The notes under the pieces: model-generated | Database searches by the model: none | What the model was told of the DNA's origin: nothing | What the model saw: only the letters and a program-made list of their open reading frames with translations | Program-made: the position numbers and the translations under genes | In this document: piece by piece, positions 28,309 to 37,497 of the stretch | Layout: every line of letters begins with the position of its first letter | Numbering within the stretch: position 1 is the stretch's first letter | DNA from: Candidatus Paceibacterota bacterium | Lineage (GTDB): Bacteria; Actinomycetota; Actinomycetes; Nanopelagicales; Nanopelagicaceae | NCBI GenBank assembly: GCA_035530615.1 | Contig: DATKUL010000002.1 | Location: forward strand, 62,001 to 126,000 | DNA: 64,000 nt | Direction of reading: 5' to 3'

Positions 28309-30389
28309 ACCAACGTTCGAGATTGAGTTTGATCGTTACCCAAACGTTAATTCTCTCGCTCATGCTCGCCTTGATGGGTCGTCTTTTTTATTTGCAGATC
28401 GGAGCCGGAGCAAAATATCGCGATGCGGCATTGAGTATTCAAAGTCGCGACATCGTTACGCCTGCAACTCGCGGACTCATAGTCGATTCATCGGGTGTGC
28501 CTTTGGCACTTAACAGAGTTGGACTCGCCGTCACCGTTGATAGAAGTGTTTTGGATCGTCAGAAAGACGGTGGCAAGGCAGTTCTGGCAAAAACAGCCAA
28601 ACTTCTCGGACTTAAATATGCCAACGTTTATTCACAGACTCGACTCTGTGGTGAAATTCCGAATTCGGTACAAGCGGGATGCTGGATAGGTACTCGCTAC
28701 CAGCCAATCCCAATCACCAAGGATGCAGACCCAAATAAGGCGCTCCAGATTGTGGAGAGAGCAGATCTCTATCCTGGTATCGACTCCAAACCGGTGGCCG
28801 TGCGGAATTATCCTGGCAAGGATGGAGTTAATGCAGCGCATATTCTTGGATACGTCGGCCCTCTGACCGAGTCGGACTTATCCGGTGCTGATGGTTTTCA
28901 CTTCTATCGGAGCGAGTCAATAGGAAAAGCGGGCTTGGAATATCAGTACGACAAGTACTTACGCGGAAAACCAGGCATTCGCACGGTGATCGTCGATCGA
29001 CAGGAGTCTGTCACCCGACAAGCGCAGAACATTCCGCCAATTCCCGGAGATCATCTCGTGACAAGCATCGACGTGCGATTACAGGCGGCAACCGAGAAGG
29101 CTCTGTCCGAAGCGATTACCCAAGCACGTGCCAACGGAAATCGTGGTGATTCGGGTGCGGCCGTCGTCATGGATGTGAAAACCGGTCGGGTTTTAGCGCT
29201 TGCCTCTTACCCAACCTATGATCCAAATATTTGGGAGAAAGGGTTGACCTTTAAGCAAGCGAAGGATCTCTTCAGCGAAGAGAATGGCGTGCCAGCACTC
29301 TCGCGAGCATTGCAAGGCCTCTTCGCTCCCGCCTCAACTTTTAAATCTGTCTCGGTTCTCGCTGCGGCAAATGCGGGTTACAGCATGAATGCGACATACA
29401 GTTGTCCATCGAGCGTGAAGGTTGGAAATATCGACTTTCAAAACTTTGAGAGCAAATCTCAAGGAACCATTACGATGAAGGAAGCTATTGCAATCTCCTG
29501 TGACACGATTTGGTACAAGATTGCTTATGATGAATGGCTACGTGATGGTGGTCTTTCTCCCAAGAAGAATGCCCATGATTACTTTTTCTCGGCAGCGCGT
29601 GGTTTCCAAATCGGAGAGAAGACCGGGATTGATCTTCCGGCGGAGTCTGCGGGTCGTCTGCCGGATCGCCAATGGCGTAAAGCTTGGTTTGCGGAGAATA
29701 AGAATTACTATTGCAATTACACTAAGCGTGCTCCCAAGAGCCAACAGACAACGTTTCTTGTGGCACTTGCCAAAGAAAACTGCATTGATGGAGACAAGAT
29801 ACGAGGCGGTGACGCCGTGAACTTTTCCATCGGTCAAGGCGATACCGTCATCACACCACTCAAACTGACACAGATGTATGCGGCAATCGCCAATGGCGGC
29901 AAAATTTGGCAACCCACGGTTGGTGAGGCAATTGTTACAACGGAAGGGAGAGTTATTACCCGCGTTACTCCGAAAGTTTTGGGCACGCTACCGGCTAAGA
30001 AATCCACCCTGAAATTCTTACAAGGCGCCCTTCGTGAGGTGGTCGTTAGCGGCACCGGCGGATTCGTCTTTGCAGGTTTCCCAATTGCGGTCAGCGGAAA
30101 AACAGGTACAGCAGAAGTTTTTGGCCTCAATGCCGATGGGACAAAGAAGGACAACACCTCCTGGTTCGCGTCTTTTGGGCCCACCGAGAAACCACGCTAC
30201 GCCGTCGTGATGATGGTGAGCCAAGGTGGGTTTGGTTCGGAAGTGAGCGGACTCGGCGTGCGTAAAATCTACAATGCCATTTTCGGAGTGGTCGGGAACA
30301 AAGTTATGCCAGGCAAGGCGCTCTTCCCGTCTGGTCCGCCAACCACACTTCCTCGGATATCACCAACTATGAAAGTCTCCTCCAAATGA
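28305..30389 (+). CDS. mrdA: Penicillin-binding protein 2 (class B, elongation transpeptidase)
   Basis: 694 aa. One N-terminal helix (LSLIVTQTLILSLMLALMG), a PBP dimerisation domain (about 55-230), then the transpeptidase: SxxK in PASTFKSV (about 345), SCD in AISCDTIWYK, and KTG in SGKTGTAEV (about 598). It cross-links lateral-wall peptidoglycan. GTG 28305 overlaps the mreD stop. Several Cys residues lie in the periplasmic part, possibly a disulfide. Paired with rodA just downstream. Confidence 0.93.
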   Translation: MNQRSRLSLIVTQTLILSLMLALMGRLFYLQIGAGAKYRDAALSIQSRDIVTPATRGLIVDSSGVPLALNRVGLAVTVDRSVLDRQKDGGKAVLAKTAKLLGLKYANVYSQTRLCGEIPNSVQAGCWIGTRYQPIPITKDADPNKALQIVERADLYPGIDSKPVAVRNYPGKDGVNAAHILGYVGPLTESDLSGADGFHFYRSESIGKAGLEYQYDKYLRGKPGIRTVIVDRQESVTRQAQNIPPIPGDHLVTSIDVRLQAATEKALSEAITQARANGNRGDSGAAVVMDVKTGRVLALASYPTYDPNIWEKGLTFKQAKDLFSEENGVPALSRALQGLFAPASTFKSVSVLAAANAGYSMNATYSCPSSVKVGNIDFQNFESKSQGTITMKEAIAISCDTIWYKIAYDEWLRDGGLSPKKNAHDYFFSAARGFQIGEKTGIDLPAESAGRLPDRQWRKAWFAENKNYYCNYTKRAPKSQQTTFLVALAKENCIDGDKIRGGDAVNFSIGQGDTVITPLKLTQMYAAIANGGKIWQPTVGEAIVTTEGRVITRVTPKVLGTLPAKKSTLKFLQGALREVVVSGTGGFVFAGFPIAVSGKTGTAEVFGLNADGTKKDNTSWFASFGPTEKPRYAVVMMVSQGGFGSEVSGLGVRKIYNAIFGVVGNKVMPGKALFPSGPPTTLPRISPTMKVSSK

Positions 30390-31540
30390 GCGCGACAATG
30401 ACTTTCAGACGGCGGACTCGGCGTGGTTCTTTGATGGCCGGCTCCGATCCGATCCTTACCGTCGCGGTTGCTGGTTTACTCATTATCGGAACCCTTCTCG
30501 TTTATTCGGCGACTCGTGCTTGGTATGCCGGGATGGGGCTAGATCCGCAGTATTACCTAAAGCGACACGTCATCAATATTCTTATTGGTGGTTTTCTTGC
30601 GGTGAGTGCGACCTTTGTTGATTACAGATTATTGCGCGCTTACACGCCGCTGTTTTATGGGGCGAGTGTTCTGGGATTAATTGCAGTCTTGATTCCCGGT
30701 ATCGGAAGTACCGTCAACGGCGCGCGGGCATGGATATCTCTTCCTGGTGGTTTTCAGATTCAACCTGCCGAACTCGCGAAGATATCCATCATCGTTGGAA
30801 TATCGATGGTTCTCTCAGAGCGGATTCATGATCGCGAATCACCCACGCACGAAGATGTAGTGAGAGCACTGCTTATTGCAGCATTGCCCATTCTGCTGAT
30901 TCTTATCCAGCCCGATATGGGTACCGTCATCATTATTAGTGCATCGGTAGTGACAATTGTCGCCGTCTCTGGAGCACCGTCGCGATGGGTTGCCGGTCTT
31001 CTCATTGTTGCGCTCATGGGTGGATTCACTGCAGTGAAGATTGGAGTCCTGAGTGAATATCAGGTGAAGAGATTGCAATCTTTTGTCAATCCTTCTGCCG
31101 ATCCCGAGGCAAGTGGTTATCAGTTGCGCCAATCCAGAATCACGGTTGGATCTGGCGGCCTTCTCGGTAAGGGACTATTCAATGGTCCGCAAACCAACGG
31201 ACGGTTTGTTCCCGAACAGCAGACCGATTTCATCTTCACAGTGGCAGGTGAGGAACTTGGCTTTGTGGGGAGCTCTTTTATCTTGCTCCTCTTCTTGGTG
31301 ATTCTTCTGCGAGCTTTCCGAATAGCTCGAAGATCGCAAGATCTTTTTGGCAGGCTAGTCTGTACCGGCGTCATTGCATGGTTTGCTTTTCAGGCATTTG
31401 AAAATATCGGCATGACCATGGGGTTGATGCCTATGACGGGTGTGCCGCTGCCCTTTATCTCCTATGGCGGATCAAGCATGTTCGCCAACCTCATTGGGAT
31501 CGGTCTGCTCCAAAATGTTTACGCACGTCAAAGAGGTTAG
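30386..31540 (+). CDS. rodA: RodA peptidoglycan glycosyltransferase (SEDS)
   Basis: 384 aa with about ten membrane helices. SEDS signatures include NGARAWISLPGGFQIQPAEL and, near the end, GLMPMTGVPLPFISYGGSSM. RodA polymerises glycan strands with PBP2 as its partner. ATG 30386 overlaps mrdA. A basic N-terminal stretch (FRRRTRRGSL) precedes the first helix. Last gene of the shape operon. Confidence 0.95.
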   Translation: MSATMTFRRRTRRGSLMAGSDPILTVAVAGLLIIGTLLVYSATRAWYAGMGLDPQYYLKRHVINILIGGFLAVSATFVDYRLLRAYTPLFYGASVLGLIAVLIPGIGSTVNGARAWISLPGGFQIQPAELAKISIIVGISMVLSERIHDRESPTHEDVVRALLIAALPILLILIQPDMGTVIIISASVVTIVAVSGAPSRWVAGLLIVALMGGFTAVKIGVLSEYQVKRLQSFVNPSADPEASGYQLRQSRITVGSGGLLGKGLFNGPQTNGRFVPEQQTDFIFTVAGEELGFVGSSFILLLFLVILLRAFRIARRSQDLFGRLVCTGVIAWFAFQAFENIGMTMGLMPMTGVPLPFISYGGSSMFANLIGIGLLQNVYARQRG

Positions 31541-31620
31541 TGAGGTTGGTCAACATGGTTGACCTCCAATAGCCGGGCTACCCCGTTGTGTTATTGCTTC
31601 TATCTCGGCAGGATGGGCGG

Positions 31621-32838
31621 ATGTCAAAGGCGCGCCCTGCAGGCTGGAATACGGTTCGTGTCATCGCTTCGGCGCGTGCGCTTTCGTTTCTCGGTGATGA
31701 ACTCGCGATCTTCGCTCTTCTGCTCCGCGAGAAACATCATGGCGGCGGAGCCTTCTCTATTGCTGTTATTTTGGCGGCAGGGCATCTACCTCTGATCTTG
31801 CTTTCGCCTTGGGCGGGAACTGTTGCTGACCGTGTGCCAGTGCGTCGCCTGGCTCCTTTCGTCAACATCGGGCAAGCGGTCTTTGCTGCCCTACTTGCAT
31901 TTAACACACCACTGTTTGTCTCACTCGGGCTCATAACTTTGATTGGAGCCGGCCAAGCGTTCACCGCTCCTGCGTGGTCTGCCACATTGCCAGAGATCGT
32001 TGGCAAGGATGCTCTACCGCAGGCTCTTTCGCTTATGCAGGCGTTGTATGCAATAGCCGGAATGGCCGGCCCGGCGATAGCCGGGCTCATGGTGAGCCAG
32101 TTCGGTTACGTAACGCCAATGCTCGCCAATGCTGCGACATTTGCGTTGCTTGCCATTGTTCCTGCATTTCTAACTCTGCCGTTTCATGCTCGTGAGAGAG
32201 GTCCGCGGCAGCGCGGAGATGTGTGGGCCGGATTGCAGATTGTGCAGCGCGAACCTGTCATTCGAGCTCTTGCCATTTTGATGTTCAGTCTCGTAGTTGC
32301 GCTGGGGGCGTACAACGTGGCTGAATTATTTTTCGCACTTGACGATCTTCATGCGTCAACATTCATTTATGGTCTTACTGCCTCAGTGTTTGCTGCCGGG
32401 CAGTTCATCGCTGCACTCATCAACGAACGGCGCGAAGTAGATCAGGCTCGGCTACCCGCAAACATCATTGTGGGAACTCTAATGCTTGGCCTTGCCGTAC
32501 TACTAACCGGCTGTGCTTGGCACTGGGCATTACTTCTGCCTACCGCTGCACTGGCAGGTGCAGGCGGCAGCACATTCACGGCTTACGGATTCGCACTAAT
32601 CGTTCATCGATCACCTGACGAGAGTCGTGCTCGTGTTATTTCAGTGGTTCAAGCCGCAATTTCTACTGGCAATCTCTCTGCGCTGGCAATAGCGGGTCTC
32701 GTCATTTCTCTCATCGGTCCGCGAACCACAATTTTGCTTAGTGGCGTTGCTTCCATTCTTGTAGTTGCCGTGTTCGCACCGGCACTACTCCGTTCTGTAG
32801 TTCAAAACCCAATCGGAGAAATCAATCCGCCTTTTTGA
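31621..32838 (+). CDS. MFS transporter
   Basis: 405 aa from ATG 31621, preceded by AGGATGGGCGG; an upstream in-frame start at 31588 would add residues unlike the family. About twelve hydrophobic segments and the motif GTVADRVPVRRLAP indicate the MFS_3 exporter group, as for the gene at 18372. Substrate unknown. It separates the shape operon from the inserted XRE/unknown pair. Confidence 0.83.
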   Translation: MSKARPAGWNTVRVIASARALSFLGDELAIFALLLREKHHGGGAFSIAVILAAGHLPLILLSPWAGTVADRVPVRRLAPFVNIGQAVFAALLAFNTPLFVSLGLITLIGAGQAFTAPAWSATLPEIVGKDALPQALSLMQALYAIAGMAGPAIAGLMVSQFGYVTPMLANAATFALLAIVPAFLTLPFHARERGPRQRGDVWAGLQIVQREPVIRALAILMFSLVVALGAYNVAELFFALDDLHASTFIYGLTASVFAAGQFIAALINERREVDQARLPANIIVGTLMLGLAVLLTGCAWHWALLLPTAALAGAGGSTFTAYGFALIVHRSPDESRARVISVVQAAISTGNLSALAIAGLVISLIGPRTTILLSGVASILVVAVFAPALLRSVVQNPIGEINPPF

Positions 32839-32900
32839 GTCTTAGCGCATCGATCTCATGTGCTTGTTGTTTAGTCAATCGAGAGCTTCCATTGTCTTCC

Positions 32901-33698
32901 TCATTTTGACTTTGCCACCCGTGTCTTTTTTCTAGTGGGTCCTTCCTGATCGGTACTCGTCGCAGGAAGTAGTACTTCCAAAGCTTTCCCGTTTTCTAAT
33001 ATGAGTCTTACGGTAGGGCTGGCCTTTCTAGGTGACTGTATGTCCGTTATTTTCTGTCCAATCGCCTCCGAGAAACTTGCATCTAACACTGGCACGCGAA
33101 GTGAATCCATCCTCGCGAGTGCGTAGCGCAACTGCATTCGAGCAATATCCGACAAACTAGTTAGTCGCTGAGTAAGGGTGAGGATATCAACTGTGGATCG
33201 GTAACTGAGGTCAACAACCGTTCGGCTTATTGCAAGGTTCGTCTCGTCTTGCAGAGGGAAATAACCTAGCATCGCACCGCGGAGGACATTGTTGGTGAAG
33301 TTCTGGTCTCCTCCATTAGGTATTTGGTCAACATCCACTAGTGGGGCGACGAGAACAAACCGATCTAGTTCAGGGTTCTTCTCTGCGATCTCAAAGGCTT
33401 CTTCCGAGGTGAGGCTCGGATCTGATTTCATTAGGTTTCTAGCAGACCTGTTGAGTTCTTTATCCAACTGGCAGTCGTGGCTAAGAACCATCACTAACGA
33501 TGAGCCCCCGATTGCTCCCAACCCAGAGTCTCCTGATTTGGACGTACTTAGTTGGCTCTGTATCGTGTCGATTCCCGCCCATGCTGGTGGTATGAAAATG
33601 TCTTGTAAGGCAGTCAGTCGGACAACGCCACTGCCGAGGACGATATCTCCCTGTTGTAGTGGCCGAGTGTCATCCGTTACATAGATACCGTTGGTCAC
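32901..33698 (-). CDS. Unknown protein with SHDC motif, paired with XRE regulator
   Basis: 265 aa, no signal peptide or membrane helix. The visible landmarks are LQQGDIVLG near the N-terminus, a central VMVLSHDCQLDKE, and a basic end (RKKTRVAKSK). The His-Asp-Cys cluster could be catalytic or metal-binding, but I cannot name the family. GTG 33698 lies 14 bases after the XRE gene, so the two form an operon controlled by the palindrome at 34171-34203. This arrangement resembles toxin-antitoxin or phage-related two-gene units, but function is unassigned. Confidence 0.7.
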   Translation of the reverse strand: MTNGIYVTDDTRPLQQGDIVLGSGVVRLTALQDIFIPPAWAGIDTIQSQLSTSKSGDSGLGAIGGSSLVMVLSHDCQLDKELNRSARNLMKSDPSLTSEEAFEIAEKNPELDRFVLVAPLVDVDQIPNGGDQNFTNNVLRGAMLGYFPLQDETNLAISRTVVDLSYRSTVDILTLTQRLTSLSDIARMQLRYALARMDSLRVPVLDASFSEAIGQKITDIQSPRKASPTVRLILENGKALEVLLPATSTDQEGPTRKKTRVAKSK

Positions 33699-33712
33699 TA
33701 TTGGGATGGTAC

Positions 33713-34159
33713 TTACTTTACTCGGGCCGACAATGGTCGGATCCGACGTCGCGTGGTAGCAGGCTCCTCTAGGTCCGCAAAGTTGACGGAATCGGTCATA
33801 TCCAAACTCTCCTCTTGGCGAAGCACGTGAGATCCCCGACTGGTCGGGACTTTATGGGTTCTGACTGTCCCCGCCTCTATGGCTGCGAGAACTCGTTCTA
33901 GTGGGGTTGGTGTGCTTTTAGTTACTGGTTCTACCTTGAATATCTCATCAGGGCCAACCTTAAACTCCGTGCACAGTTTTAGGAGTGTCTCATACCGAAT
34001 ACTTGAGGTTTCTCCCCGCTCGATCCTGCCCAAGTCATCCTGGCGCATGCCAACCCTGGCGGCGACCTCACTGAGTGTGCGAGCGCCCCGAAGTTCCCTC
34101 ACTCGGACCACCAAGCAGTTCTCTCCTGCAACTTCGGCTACTACCGTCTCGGTACCCAT
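33713..34159 (-). CDS. XRE-family transcriptional regulator
   Basis: 148 aa from ATG 34159, with AAGGAG five bases upstream. The helix-turn-helix is at about residues 20-75: VRELRGARTLSEVAARVGMR then QDDLGRIERGETSSIRYETL and LKLCTEFKVGPDEIFKVEPV. The C-terminal half is low-complexity and basic. It probably represses its own promoter by binding the long palindrome that overlaps the -10 box, and so controls the unknown protein gene downstream. The open frame extends to 34441 but looks non-coding there. Confidence 0.8.
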   Translation of the reverse strand: MGTETVVAEVAGENCLVVRVRELRGARTLSEVAARVGMRQDDLGRIERGETSSIRYETLLKLCTEFKVGPDEIFKVEPVTKSTPTPLERVLAAIEAGTVRTHKVPTSRGSHVLRQEESLDMTDSVNFADLEEPATTRRRIRPLSARVK

Positions 34160-34482
34160 GTCATCTCCTTCGCCTATAGCCGTTACAGTAACGGCTATAG
34201 GCGGTAAAGACAAGCATCTGAGAGGACTTCTTAGATGACACCTTCCGGGTCTCGGCTGCGGCTGGGTCACAACTATTGCTTGAACCGGATGTCTCCCCTC
34301 CTCCGAACTGGGGTTTTGGGCGTTGTGTTGGGCTTTGACCCGCCTTTCTGCCATACTTAGCCCAAAGTTCAGCGCGGCTCGCGATTTCATCGCGGTCACC
34401 GCCAGCGCGAACTCAACAAAGATTTGCTCGGAAGCGAGCATGAGCGCGTTTTTTTGAACGCATAGAGGATTTGGTACTAGAT
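34160..34482. other. Intergenic region between XRE gene and RNase E/G gene
   Basis: The first 55 bases hold the XRE promoter and palindrome (separate entry). From 34214 to 34482 I see no gene. A small inverted repeat GCGTT/AACGC with a T-rich loop lies at 34446-34461, 22 bases before the RNase gene, and may be the end of a transcript or a leader hairpin. Confidence 0.4.
34171..34213 (-). promoter_or_regulatory. Promoter with 33-bp perfect palindrome upstream of the XRE gene
   Basis: The 16-base arm CGCCTATAGCCGTTAC (34171-34186) is mirrored exactly by 34188-34203 around one central base. On the minus strand TTGTCT (34213-34208) and TACTGT (34190-34185) are 17 bp apart and form a promoter whose -10 box and start point lie inside the palindrome. 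This is an autorepressor layout. Confidence 0.75.
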
Positions 34483-36654
34483 ATGGCTATTGAGCCAAAA
34501 ACGCCGCGCAAGCGTGCGGCTAAGAAAGCTACCGCTGTAGTTTCAACCGATACGGGTGAAATAGCGACAAAAAAGACCCCCGTTAAGAAGAGCGCTGCGG
34601 CGATTCCCGTTCCCATGTTCCAGGCAGCCCCGGTGGCGCAGGCGAAACCGGCCCGTGTTTCCCGAGCCAAGGCTGCAACCGAGGAAAGCGCCCCAGAGAG
34701 CGTCGTCAAGAAGGCCACGTCACGGAAGAAAGCGGTTCCAGCCGTCATTCCCGTTGCAACTGAGCCGGAAGCGGCAAGTTCAGCCGACTCAGAAGGGCGC
34801 GGTCGCCGCCGTCGCAGAGGCGGCCGCGGTCGCCGCCGTCCAAACGAGTTAGATGTTGAGTCCACCGAATCTGATGTTGGAGATTCCGAGTCCGAAAAAA
34901 GCGCCACCCACCGACGACGTCGACGCCGTTCATCCACTGATGGAGTCACACCGGGTGAGACCGTAGAAGAAGATGGCGTCATCACAGTTGTAAAGGTGCG
35001 TGAACCGCGCGAGCCTCGTGAGGTTCGCGAACGTCCAGCCCGTGGTGCAGCCCGCGATCGAGCACCTCGTCGTACTCGTGAAGCGCGAAGTGAATATCGC
35101 GAGCCGTATCGCAAGCGCGGAACAATCATTACCGAAGGCGAATTCCTGGCACGTCGTGAGAATGTCGACCGTGAGATGTTGGTCCGTCAAATAGGAGATC
35201 GCACGCAGATCTGCGTCATCGAAGACAAGGTCATGGTTGAGCACTACGTCAACCGTCACACCAACGTTTCATACGTCGGCAATGTTTATTTGGGTCGCGT
35301 ACAGAATGTTCTTCCCAGCATGGAAGCGGCATTCGTCGATATTGGAAAGGGCCGCAACGCAGTTCTTTATGCAGCTGAAGTGAATTGGGATGCTGCTGGC
35401 ATTTCTGACTCACAACCGCGCAAAATTGAAATGGTTTTGAAGACCGGACAACCAGTGCTCGTCCAGGTGACGAAGGATCCGATCGGACAGAAAGGCGCTC
35501 GCCTAACAAGTCAGATCAGCCTTCCCGGTCGATATTTGGTCTACGTGCCAGGTGGTGGAATGAGCGGTATCAGCCGTCGACTTCCGGAACCAGAGCGCGC
35601 ACGATTAAAAACAATCCTCAAAGCCGTTGTTCCGGATGAAGCGGGCGTCATTGTCCGCACCGCGGCAGAAGGAACAAGCGATGCGGAAATCGAAGCAGAT
35701 GTAGCGCGACTGAAAACCCAGTGGGATGACATCGTTGCAAAATCTGAAAACCCAAATTTTCATGCACCAGCACTTCTTTATTCAGAGCCTGATCTCGCAG
35801 TCCGTGTTATTCGCGATATTTTCAATGAAGATTTCCGCAAGCTCACCATTCAAGGAAATGATGCATGGGAAGAGATCAACAACTATCTCGGCTTCATTGC
35901 ACCAGAGCTCACTTCAAAGATTGAGAAGTGGACGGGTTTGGGAGATCTCTTCACCGATTATCGAGTAGATGAGCAATTGGCCAAAGCATTTGATCGCAAG
36001 GTTTATCTACCTTCAGGTGGATCTCTGGTTATCGATCGCACGGAGGCAATGATTGTTATCGACGTCAACACCGGAAAATTTATCGGTAAGGGCGGAAGCC
36101 TGGAAGAGACGGTTACCAAGAACAACTTGGAAGCAGCCGAAGAAATTTCTCGACAACTGCGCCTGCGTGACCTCGGTGGCATTATCGTCATCGACTTCAT
36201 CGACATGATTCTCGAATCTAACCGCGAGTTGGTTCTGCGTCGCCTTGTCGAATGTCTCGGGCGTGATCGCACCAAGCATCAGGTTGCCGAAGTGACTTCG
36301 CTCGGTCTGGTTCAGATGACTCGCAAGCGAGTTGGGCAAGGTCTCATTGAAGCCTTCTCGACCCCGTGCGAAACTTGCGGCGGCCGCGGAATACATATTC
36401 AGACCGATCCCGTGAAGGCTCGTCCATCTCTTCCCTTTGGAGGACAGAATGGCCTGGGCGATGTTCATGATGCCATTGAGCATGAAGTTACTGAGATGGA
36501 AGAGGTCGAACTTGAGGTGGAGTCGGGTGAGGATTACGAAGCCTCCGGGGAGAGCGAAACTGCGGAAATGCCACATGTTGTGACTCCAGAACCAGCAAAG
36601 GGACGACGCCGTCGTCGCGCGGCAAGTTCGGGAGTAATCACACCAGGCGCCTAA
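34483..36654 (+). CDS. rne: Ribonuclease E/G
   Basis: 723 aa from ATG 34483; a TTG at 34471 is possible. The N-terminal 200 residues are disordered and basic, with Arg tracts (GRGRRRRRGGRGRRRP) as in actinobacterial RNase E. Then comes the S1 RNA-binding domain (VGNVYLGRVQNVLPSMEAAF) and the catalytic core with VIDVNTGKFIGKG and GGIIVIDFIDM holding the metal-binding Asp residues. The zinc-link is CETCGGRG. It matures rRNA and starts mRNA decay. The position before rplU-rpmA-obgE is typical. Confidence 0.92.
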   Translation: MAIEPKTPRKRAAKKATAVVSTDTGEIATKKTPVKKSAAAIPVPMFQAAPVAQAKPARVSRAKAATEESAPESVVKKATSRKKAVPAVIPVATEPEAASSADSEGRGRRRRRGGRGRRRPNELDVESTESDVGDSESEKSATHRRRRRRSSTDGVTPGETVEEDGVITVVKVREPREPREVRERPARGAARDRAPRRTREARSEYREPYRKRGTIITEGEFLARRENVDREMLVRQIGDRTQICVIEDKVMVEHYVNRHTNVSYVGNVYLGRVQNVLPSMEAAFVDIGKGRNAVLYAAEVNWDAAGISDSQPRKIEMVLKTGQPVLVQVTKDPIGQKGARLTSQISLPGRYLVYVPGGGMSGISRRLPEPERARLKTILKAVVPDEAGVIVRTAAEGTSDAEIEADVARLKTQWDDIVAKSENPNFHAPALLYSEPDLAVRVIRDIFNEDFRKLTIQGNDAWEEINNYLGFIAPELTSKIEKWTGLGDLFTDYRVDEQLAKAFDRKVYLPSGGSLVIDRTEAMIVIDVNTGKFIGKGGSLEETVTKNNLEAAEEISRQLRLRDLGGIIVIDFIDMILESNRELVLRRLVECLGRDRTKHQVAEVTSLGLVQMTRKRVGQGLIEAFSTPCETCGGRGIHIQTDPVKARPSLPFGGQNGLGDVHDAIEHEVTEMEEVELEVESGEDYEASGESETAEMPHVVTPEPAKGRRRRRAASSGVITPGA

Positions 36655-36809
36655 CTTTGGGAGCCTGGTCCAGGTCCAAAATGAGCCTATAAATGGGTCT
36701 CAGTTTGACCCAGGGGGTCAAACTTCCGTACCCTAAGCCTCTGCTTAGTGGTCTTTTTATCCTAGAAGTGCCGAATAAGCGTGAAAGCCAAAAGAACTGG
36801 AGTTGTTAC

Positions 36810-37124
36810 GTGTACGCAATCGTGAAGGCTGGCGGACGCCAAGAAAAGGTCGCCGTCGGAGACACCGTGACTGTCGATCGTATCGACGCCGCGGCAGGAT
36901 CCACCGTAACTTTCCCCGCAGTTCTCGTCGTTGACGGTGCAACCGTCACGACCGACCCAAAGGTCCTCTCCGGCGTAAAAGTTATGGCCGAGATCGTGGA
37001 TGAGACCAAGGGCAAGAAGATCGACATTCTTCGTTACAAGAACAAGACCGGCTACCGCCGTCGTCAGGGTTTCCGTTCGAAGAACACACGCGTACTTATC
37101 ACTGCCATCAACGGCATGAACTAA
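36810..37124 (+). CDS. rplU: 50S ribosomal protein L21
   Basis: 104 aa from GTG 36810, which has GGAG seven bases upstream and gives the family N-terminus [18 protein letters not shown]. The open frame extends to 36693 but those residues are unlike L21. The conserved end [18 protein letters not shown] is present. Followed 11 bases later by rpmA. Confidence 0.95.
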   Translation: MYAIVKAGGRQEKVAVGDTVTVDRIDAAAGSTVTFPAVLVVDGATVTTDPKVLSGVKVMAEIVDETKGKKIDILRYKNKTGYRRRQGFRSKNTRVLITAINGMN

Positions 37125-37135
37125 GGAGTTGAGAG

Positions 37136-37390
37136 ATGGCAAGTAAAAAAGGCGTTTCATCGACACGAAATGGTCGCGACTCAAACGCGCAATACCTCGG
37201 AATTAAGCGCTTCGGCGGACAGGTAGTCAAGAACGGCGAGATCCTCGTGCGTCAGCGTGGCACCCACTTCCACCCAGGCGCAAACGTAGGACGCGGCAAG
37301 GACGACACACTTTTTGCAATGGCAGCTGGCGCAGTTGAATTCGGTCGCGCGCGCGGACGTCGCGTTGTGAATGTGGTCCCCGTCGCCTAG
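37136..37390 (+). CDS. rpmA: 50S ribosomal protein L27
   Basis: 84 aa. The N-terminus [20 protein letters not shown] reaches the peptidyl-transferase centre; [20 protein letters not shown] is diagnostic. The ribosome site AGGAG precedes ATG 37136. A terminator follows. Confidence 0.97.
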   Translation: MASKKGVSSTRNGRDSNAQYLGIKRFGGQVVKNGEILVRQRGTHFHPGANVGRGKDDTLFAMAAGAVEFGRARGRRVVNVVPVA

Positions 37391-37408
37391 TTCTCGGTAC
37401 TCATAAAT

Positions 37409-37445
37409 GAGCGGGCCGTGCATGCGGACCCGCTCTTTTATTTTT
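37409..37445 (+). terminator. Rho-independent terminator after rpmA
   Basis: Stem GAGCGGG (37409-37415) / CCCGCTC (37429-37435), followed by TTTTATTTTT. It ends the rplU-rpmA transcript before obgE. Confidence 0.9.
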
Positions 37446-37497
37446 ACGGAGCATTTAAAATTTAAGGACTACTTACCGACAATCGAAGGGAGCAGAG

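Noticed and set aside
34160-34441. N-terminal extension of the XRE protein to 34441
   Set aside because: The residues look non-coding, the stretch contains the palindrome and promoter, and AAGGAG supports ATG 34159.
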